Below, in pieces: positions 6,765 through 11,031 of a stretch of 11,031 nt of DNA (positions are counted from its first letter, which is position 1; each line of letters starts with the position of its first letter). The notes under the pieces are model-generated. The model had not been told where the DNA came from. It saw nothing but the letters and a program-made list of their open reading frames with translations, and searched no databases. Position numbers and translations under genes: made by a program. The stretch comes from JBGSWL01 sp041752455 (GTDB lineage Bacteria; Pseudomonadota; Alphaproteobacteria; Rhizobiales; Rhizobiaceae). The stretch is taken from positions 1-11,031 of the forward strand of contig JBGSWL010000119.1 of NCBI GenBank assembly GCA_041752455.1. The letters are read 5' to 3'.

Positions 6765-7733
6765 ATGCATCTCTCAACCGTCAGGCAGGCCGGTGTCGTC
6801 GCCCGTCGGGGCAGCGATGCGCACATCGTGCGCAACACCGCCTCGGTGCTCGAACTGGCAAGCGCCGCCATTGCCGCCGGTCACAGCCTTGCCGCCGAAG
6901 TTGCCCGTCGCGGCCTTGGCGACAGCGTCGATCTGACCCGTGCGACCTTCGACCTTCCGGTCAGCCACCCGGACCCGGCGCATCTGCACCTGACCGGAAC
7001 CGGCCTCACCCACCTTGGCTCGGCCTCCGCGCGCGATGCCATGCATGCCAAGATCGAAGGCAGCGAACAGCTCACCGACAGCATGAAGATGTTCAAGATG
7101 GGCCTTGAAGGCGGACGCCCTGCGCAAGGCGCTGTCGGCGCCCAGCCGGAATGGTTCTACAAGGGCAACGGCTTTGCCGCCGTCGCGCCCGGCGATCCAT
7201 TGACCGCACCCGGCTTTGCCGAAGACGGCGGTGAAGAGCCGGAAGTTGCCGGGATTTATCTGATCGGCCCGGACGGCACGCCGCACCGCATCGGCTGGAC
7301 GCTCGGCAACGAGTTCTCCGACCATGTGACCGAAAAGGTCAACTACCTCTGGCTCGCCCATTCCAAGCTGCGCGTTGCCTCTTTCGGGCCGGAAATCCTC
7401 GTCGGCGAGCTTCCCGCCGATGTTCGTGGCACCTCGCGCATCCGGCGCGGCGGCAATGTCGTCTGGGAAAAGCCGTTCCTGTCCGGCGAAGCCAACATGT
7501 CGCATACGATCGCCAACCTTGAGCATCACCACTTCAAGTACGGCGTGTTCTGCCAGCCGGGCGATCTGCATGTGCACTTCTTCGGCACCGCAACGCTTTC
7601 GTTTGCCGACGGCTTTACGACAGAGGCCGGCGATGTCTTCGAGATCGAAGCGCCGGATTTCGGCCAGCCGCTCCGCAACGCCCTCGCCTTCGCGCCAAAG
7701 CGCGATGGCGCCACGCACGTCGTCCCGCTTTGA
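6765..7733 (+). CDS. gguC: GguC / AraD1 family protein, FAH superfamily; probable L-2-keto-3-deoxyarabonate dehydratase
   Basis: The 322-residue protein belongs to the GguC (AraD1) branch of the fumarylacetoacetate hydrolase superfamily, soluble metal-dependent enzymes acting on 2-keto acids. The C-terminal half has the expected acidic metal motif: E158-P-E160, then GNEFSD with E183 and D186, and the conserved GDVFEIEAPDFGQPLRN near the end; KPFLSGEANMSHTIANLEHHHFKY is a long family-specific stretch around residues 239-262. In Agrobacterium gguC was renamed araD1 after genetic work tying it to L-arabinose/D-fucose use (from memory). In this operon it precedes the aldonate dehydratase, and the step needing an enzyme is dehydration of 2-keto-3-deoxy-L-arabonate; Caulobacter XylX, also an FAH-fold protein, does the xylose equivalent. 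The start has GAGG five bases upstream and follows gguB after one base. Reaction inferred, family secure. Confidence 0.9.
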   Translation: MHLSTVRQAGVVARRGSDAHIVRNTASVLELASAAIAAGHSLAAEVARRGLGDSVDLTRATFDLPVSHPDPAHLHLTGTGLTHLGSASARDAMHAKIEGSEQLTDSMKMFKMGLEGGRPAQGAVGAQPEWFYKGNGFAAVAPGDPLTAPGFAEDGGEEPEVAGIYLIGPDGTPHRIGWTLGNEFSDHVTEKVNYLWLAHSKLRVASFGPEILVGELPADVRGTSRIRRGGNVVWEKPFLSGEANMSHTIANLEHHHFKYGVFCQPGDLHVHFFGTATLSFADGFTTEAGDVFEIEAPDFGQPLRNALAFAPKRDGATHVVPL

Positions 7734-7743
7734 GGATCAACCC

Positions 7744-9489
7744 ATGACCAAATTCGTCCCCGCACCGTGGCCCCGCAAGTTGCGCTCGCAGGAGTGGTTT
7801 GGCGGCAATGGCCGCGACCAGATCTACCATCGCGGCTGGATGAAGAACCAGGGCTTCCCGCACGACCTGTTCGACGGTCGCCCGGTCATCGGCATCCTCA
7901 ACACCTGGTCGGAGCTGACGCCGTGCAACGCACACCTCAATGTGCTGGCCGAGTTCGTCAAACGTGGCGTCTATGAAGCCGGCGGCTTCCCGGTCGAAGT
8001 ACCGGTATTTTCCGCCTCGGAATCAGCGTTCCGCCCGACCGCGATGATGTTCCGCAATCTGGCGGCCATGGCTGTCGAAGAACAGATGCGCGGCCAGCCG
8101 ATGGATGGCTGCGTGCTGCTGGTCGGCTGCGACAAGACCACGCCATCGCTCCTGATGGCTGCCGCCTCGACCGACCTGCCCTCGATCATTGTCACCGGCG
8201 GGCCGATGCTGAACGGCTATTTCAAGGGCGAACGCGTTGGCTCGGGCACCCATCTCTGGAAGTTCTCGGAAGCGGTCAAAGCCGGCGACATGAGCCAGGA
8301 AGAATTTGCCGAAGCCGAGGCCTCGATGAGCCGCAGCGCCGGGTCCTGCAACACCATGGGCACGGCCTCGACCATGGCTTCGATGGCCGAAGCGCTCGGC
8401 ATGGCCCTTTCAGGCAACGCGGCGATCCCCGCTGTCGACAGCCGCCGCCGCGTCATGGCGCAGATGTCGGGCCGTCGCATCGTCCAAATGGTCAAGGATG
8501 ACCTGAAGCCATCCGACGTCCTGAAAAAGCCGGCCTTCGAAAACGCCATCCGCGCCAACGCCGCCATCGGCGGGTCGACCAATGCCGTCATCCACCTTCT
8601 GGCGATTGCCGGCCGCGTCGGCGTCGATCTGACGCTGGATGATTGGGACCGGTGCGGCCGCGATGTGCCGACTGTCGTCAACCTGATGCCGTCCGGCAAA
8701 TACCTGATGGAAGAATTCTTCTATGCCGGCGGGCTGCCCGTCGTCATCAAGCGGCTTGGCGAGGCCGGTCTCCTGCACAAGGATGCGCTGACCGTGTCCG
8801 GCCAGTCCATGTGGGATCAGGTCAAGGATGTGACCAACCACAACGAAGATGTCATCTTGCCGGCCGAAAAGGCGCTGACCCAGTCGGGCGGCGTCGTCGT
8901 GCTGAAGGGCAATCTTGCCCCCAACGGCGCGGTGCTGAAGCCGTCCGCCGCCTCCGCGCACCTGATGGTCCATCGCGGCCGTGCGGTCGTTTTCGAGGAC
9001 ATCGACGACTACAAGGCCAAGATCAACGACGAGGCGCTCGATATCGACGAGACCTGCGTGATGGTCCTGAAAAACTGCGGCCCCAAGGGGTATCCGGGCA
9101 TGGCCGAGGTCGGCAATATGGGCCTGCCGCCGAAAGTGCTGCGCAAGGGCATCACCGACATGGTGCGCATTTCCGATGCGCGCATGTCCGGCACCGCATA
9201 CGGCACGGTCTGCCTGCACACCTCGCCGGAAGCGGCTGCCGGCGGTCCGCTGGCTGTCGTGCAGAATGGCGACATGATCGAACTGGACGTGCCGAACCGC
9301 CGTCTGCACCTCGACATACCGGCCGAGGAACTCGCCGCGCGGCTCGCCGCCTGGACCCCGCGCCACGAGCAGTATGCATCGGGCTATGCCTGGCTGCACC
9401 AGCAGCACGTGCAGGGGGCCGATACCGGCGCCGACCTTGATTTCCTCAACGGCGCACGCGGCGCGCCCGTCGGACGGGACTCGCACTGA
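7744..9489 (+). CDS. araD: L-arabinonate dehydratase (IlvD/Edd family)
   Basis: The 581-residue enzyme removes water from L-arabinonate to give 2-keto-3-deoxy-L-arabonate in the cytoplasm, the third step of non-phosphorylative arabinose oxidation; family members also accept D-fuconate or D-galactonate. Three iron-sulfur cysteines are in place: C61 in TPCNAH, C129 in VGCDKT and C202 in GSCNTMGTAST, with D130 and K131 for the metal/carbamyl-lysine site and S482 in MSGTAYG as the catalytic base. These are shifted by exactly two from C59, C127, C200 and S480 of the structurally known Rhizobium leguminosarum L-arabinonate dehydratase (remembered numbers), so the length and register match well. The ATG at 7744 has GAGGA seven bases upstream, overlapping the gguC stop; upstream open codons in this frame only reflect GC-rich gguC. 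Note that araD also names an unrelated epimerase; the Azospirillum counterpart is AraC. Confidence 0.93.
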   Translation: MTKFVPAPWPRKLRSQEWFGGNGRDQIYHRGWMKNQGFPHDLFDGRPVIGILNTWSELTPCNAHLNVLAEFVKRGVYEAGGFPVEVPVFSASESAFRPTAMMFRNLAAMAVEEQMRGQPMDGCVLLVGCDKTTPSLLMAAASTDLPSIIVTGGPMLNGYFKGERVGSGTHLWKFSEAVKAGDMSQEEFAEAEASMSRSAGSCNTMGTASTMASMAEALGMALSGNAAIPAVDSRRRVMAQMSGRRIVQMVKDDLKPSDVLKKPAFENAIRANAAIGGSTNAVIHLLAIAGRVGVDLTLDDWDRCGRDVPTVVNLMPSGKYLMEEFFYAGGLPVVIKRLGEAGLLHKDALTVSGQSMWDQVKDVTNHNEDVILPAEKALTQSGGVVVLKGNLAPNGAVLKPSAASAHLMVHRGRAVVFEDIDDYKAKINDEALDIDETCVMVLKNCGPKGYPGMAEVGNMGLPPKVLRKGITDMVRISDARMSGTAYGTVCLHTSPEAAAGGPLAVVQNGDMIELDVPNRRLHLDIPAEELAARLAAWTPRHEQYASGYAWLHQQHVQGADTGADLDFLNGARGAPVGRDSH

Positions 9490-10415
9490 TGTCAACGACG
9501 CCCAAAAAGGTCGCGCTTGTCGGCATCGGTAAAATCGCCATCGACCAGCACGTCCCGGCGATCGCTGCCAGCACCGACTGGGAACTGGCCGCCACAGTCT
9601 CGCGGTCTGGCACGGTGCCCGGCATCGAAAGCCATCGCGACATGGCGACATTTCTCGATGCCCGCCCCGATGTCTCTGTCGTCTCGCTCTGCATGCCGCC
9701 GGCTCCGCGCTTTGATTACGCGGAAGCTGCGCTTCTGGCCGGACGCCATGTCATGCTGGAAAAGCCGCCCGGTGCCACGCTGGCCGAAGTCCATGAACTC
9801 GAAGCCCTCGCCCGCGCCTCGGGCCTGACGCTGTATGCCACTTGGCACTCGCGCATGGCCCATGCGGTTGCCGCCGCCAAGGCATGGCTTAAGGACAAGG
9901 CCGTGCACGAAGGCCACATCACCTGGCGCGAGGATGTCCGCAAATGGCACCCCGGTCAGGACTGGGTGTTCGAGCCGGCAGGCATGGGCGTGTTCGATCC
10001 CGGCATCAATGCGCTGTCGATCCTGACCGAGATCCTGCCGCATCCGGTCCACTTGAAAAAGGCCCGCCTCGAATTTCCGGCAAACCGCCAGACCCCGATC
10101 GCCGCGCAACTGAGCTTCACCGGCAGCATCACTGCGGATTTCGACTGGCGCCAGGAAGGTCCGCAAACCTGGGACATCGTGCTGGAGACCGATCGCGGCC
10201 AACTTGCGCTGCGCATGGGCGGCAATGTGCTGGAGATCGACGGCAAGGCCACGGCAGGCGCAAACACCATCATGGACGAATACCCGGCGCTCTATGCGCG
10301 CATGTCCGCGCTGGTCGACGCGCAAAGCTCCGAGGTCGATCTGTCGCCGATGATCCACGTCGCCGACGCCCTGACCCTTGGCGAACGCGTCACGGTCAAC
10401 CCTTTCCACTTCTGA
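9489..10415 (+). CDS. L-arabinose/D-galactose 1-dehydrogenase (Gfo/Idh/MocA family)
   Basis: This 308-residue cytoplasmic oxidoreductase probably oxidises L-arabinose (and D-galactose, D-fucose) to the 1,4-lactone with NAD(P)+, the first catabolic step after uptake. The N-terminal Rossmann motif is VGIGKIAIDQHVPAI starting at residue 11. The family EKP motif is E91-K92-P93, followed by E148, H154 (WHPGQDW) and D170-P-G-I-N174. These lie one position after K91, E147, H153, D169 and N173 of Azospirillum brasilense AraA, as I remember that enzyme, and its length (309) is nearly the same. The ATG overlaps the dehydratase stop by one base (TGATG), so translation is probably coupled. Pseudomonas galactose dehydrogenase is a close alternative name; arabinose is favoured by the neighbouring dehydratase and semialdehyde dehydrogenase, but this protein alone cannot settle the substrate. 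Confidence 0.88.
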   Translation: MSTTPKKVALVGIGKIAIDQHVPAIAASTDWELAATVSRSGTVPGIESHRDMATFLDARPDVSVVSLCMPPAPRFDYAEAALLAGRHVMLEKPPGATLAEVHELEALARASGLTLYATWHSRMAHAVAAAKAWLKDKAVHEGHITWREDVRKWHPGQDWVFEPAGMGVFDPGINALSILTEILPHPVHLKKARLEFPANRQTPIAAQLSFTGSITADFDWRQEGPQTWDIVLETDRGQLALRMGGNVLEIDGKATAGANTIMDEYPALYARMSALVDAQSSEVDLSPMIHVADALTLGERVTVNPFHF

Positions 10416-10441
10416 AACGCGACGACAAAAAAGGACGTTCC

Positions 10442-11031
10442 ATGCTGACCGGACACCACCTGATTGCTGGCCAATGGGTTGGCAACAGCCAGACCTTCCA
10501 GTCCTCGCCTGCCCACGGCCCGGCTCGTGAGTTCGCCGTCGGCACACCGGCCCATGTCGATGCCGCCTGCGAGGCTGCGGAAGCGGCGTTTCCCGCCTAC
10601 AGCGCCCTGTCGCGCAAGGACCGCGCTGCATTCCTCAACCGTATCGCCGACGAGATCGAAGCACGCGGCGCGGAGATCACCGCCATCGGCACCGAGGAAA
10701 CCGGCCTTCCGGCGGCGCGGCTGGACGGCGAGCGCGGTCGCACCACCGGCCAGCTTCGCCTGTTTGCTCGCCACATCATGGAAGATGGCTGGCTCGACAA
10801 GCGTCACGATGCGGCCATACCGGACCGCCAGCCCTTGCCGCGCCCGGACCTGAAAGTCATGCAGCGGCCGATCGGCCCGGTCGCGGTGTTCGGCGCCTCG
10901 AACTTTCCGCTCGCCTTTTCGGTCGCGGGCGGTGACACGGCCTCGGCGCTGGCCGCCGGTTGTCCGGTCGTCGTGAAAGGCCACTCGGCCCACCCGGGGA
11001 CGGGCGAAATCGTCGCGCAGGCCATTCTGGC
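10442..11031 (+). CDS. Alpha-ketoglutarate-semialdehyde (2,5-dioxovalerate) dehydrogenase, N-terminal part (runs off the right edge)
   Basis: The first 196 codons of an aldehyde dehydrogenase are present with no stop. It should oxidise alpha-ketoglutarate semialdehyde to alpha-ketoglutarate with NAD(P)+, the last step of the pathway. Diagnostic stretches are RQPLPRPDLKVMQRPIGP near residues 128-145, GASNFPLAFS from 151, with oxyanion-hole asparagine N154, and VVVKGHSAHPGTGE with cofactor-binding K179. These are characteristic of the type II/III enzymes of about 500-530 residues, not of the GabD-like type I (AraE) used by Azospirillum for arabinose. The catalytic cysteine and glutamate lie beyond the window. 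ATG at 10442 has AAGGA about seven bases upstream and follows the dehydrogenase stop after 26 bases with no hairpin, consistent with one transcript. Related galactarate or hydroxyproline enzymes share this type, but the context points to pentose oxidation. Confidence 0.88.
   Translation, partial: MLTGHHLIAGQWVGNSQTFQSSPAHGPAREFAVGTPAHVDAACEAAEAAFPAYSALSRKDRAAFLNRIADEIEARGAEITAIGTEETGLPAARLDGERGRTTGQLRLFARHIMEDGWLDKRHDAAIPDRQPLPRPDLKVMQRPIGPVAVFGASNFPLAFSVAGGDTASALAAGCPVVVKGHSAHPGTGEIVAQAIL

Noticed and set aside
7375..7743. In-frame open extension upstream of the arabinonate dehydratase start
   Set aside because: It runs inside gguC in another frame. The family N-terminus begins at the ATG at 7744, which has its own ribosome binding site, so this is not a fusion.
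8410..9651. 413-codon minus-strand open frame over the dehydratase and dehydrogenase genes
   Set aside because: Same GC-driven shadow effect; it crosses the junction of two well-supported genes and its translation resembles nothing known.

Overview
The window looks like a chromosomal piece of a high-GC alphaproteobacterium, most likely of the order Hyphomicrobiales (Rhizobium/Agrobacterium relatives). The gene order gbpR <- | -> chvE-gguA-gguB-gguC is the sugar-uptake locus known from Agrobacterium, and each protein carries the family motifs along its length. Genes are tightly packed, with overlapping or nearly touching ends, and I see no mobile element, RNA gene, CRISPR array or broken gene. 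No gene-free stretch exceeds about 140 bases.

Region 1 (1-1737, minus strand): the ATPase and the start of the permease of a LolD/FtsX-type ABC transporter. The permease runs off the left edge; it begins at a TTG that overlaps the ATPase stop. Its substrate cannot be read from the sequence.

Region 2 (1805-2891): a LysR-type regulator matching GbpR, transcribed leftward, and a 139-bp divergent control region. That region holds a perfect TTGACA -35 element, an AT-rich T-N11-A dyad, an 11-bp palindrome over the expected -10, and a short leader with a possible 22-codon upstream ORF and a hairpin.

Region 3 (2892-6763, plus strand): the three parts of a CUT2-type sugar importer: periplasmic binding protein ChvE (with an unusual twin-arginine-like signal), double-domain ATPase GguA and permease GguB. 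A perfect 12-bp stem-loop separates chvE from gguA, as is common where the binding protein is made in excess.

Region 4 (6765-11031, plus strand): four catabolic genes continuing the same transcription unit: GguC/AraD1 (FAH superfamily), an IlvD/Edd-family aldonate dehydratase with the residue numbering of the L-arabinonate dehydratase of Rhizobium leguminosarum, a Gfo/Idh/MocA-family aldose 1-dehydrogenase, and the first 196 codons of an alpha-ketoglutarate-semialdehyde dehydrogenase. Together they describe uptake and non-phosphorylative (Weimberg-type) oxidation of L-arabinose, and probably D-galactose/D-fucose for the first steps, to alpha-ketoglutarate. Only a lactonase is not seen. I regard the window as a well-organised but largely known catabolic locus; the open points are regulatory detail, the signal peptide and enzyme-type choices rather than a wholly new system.
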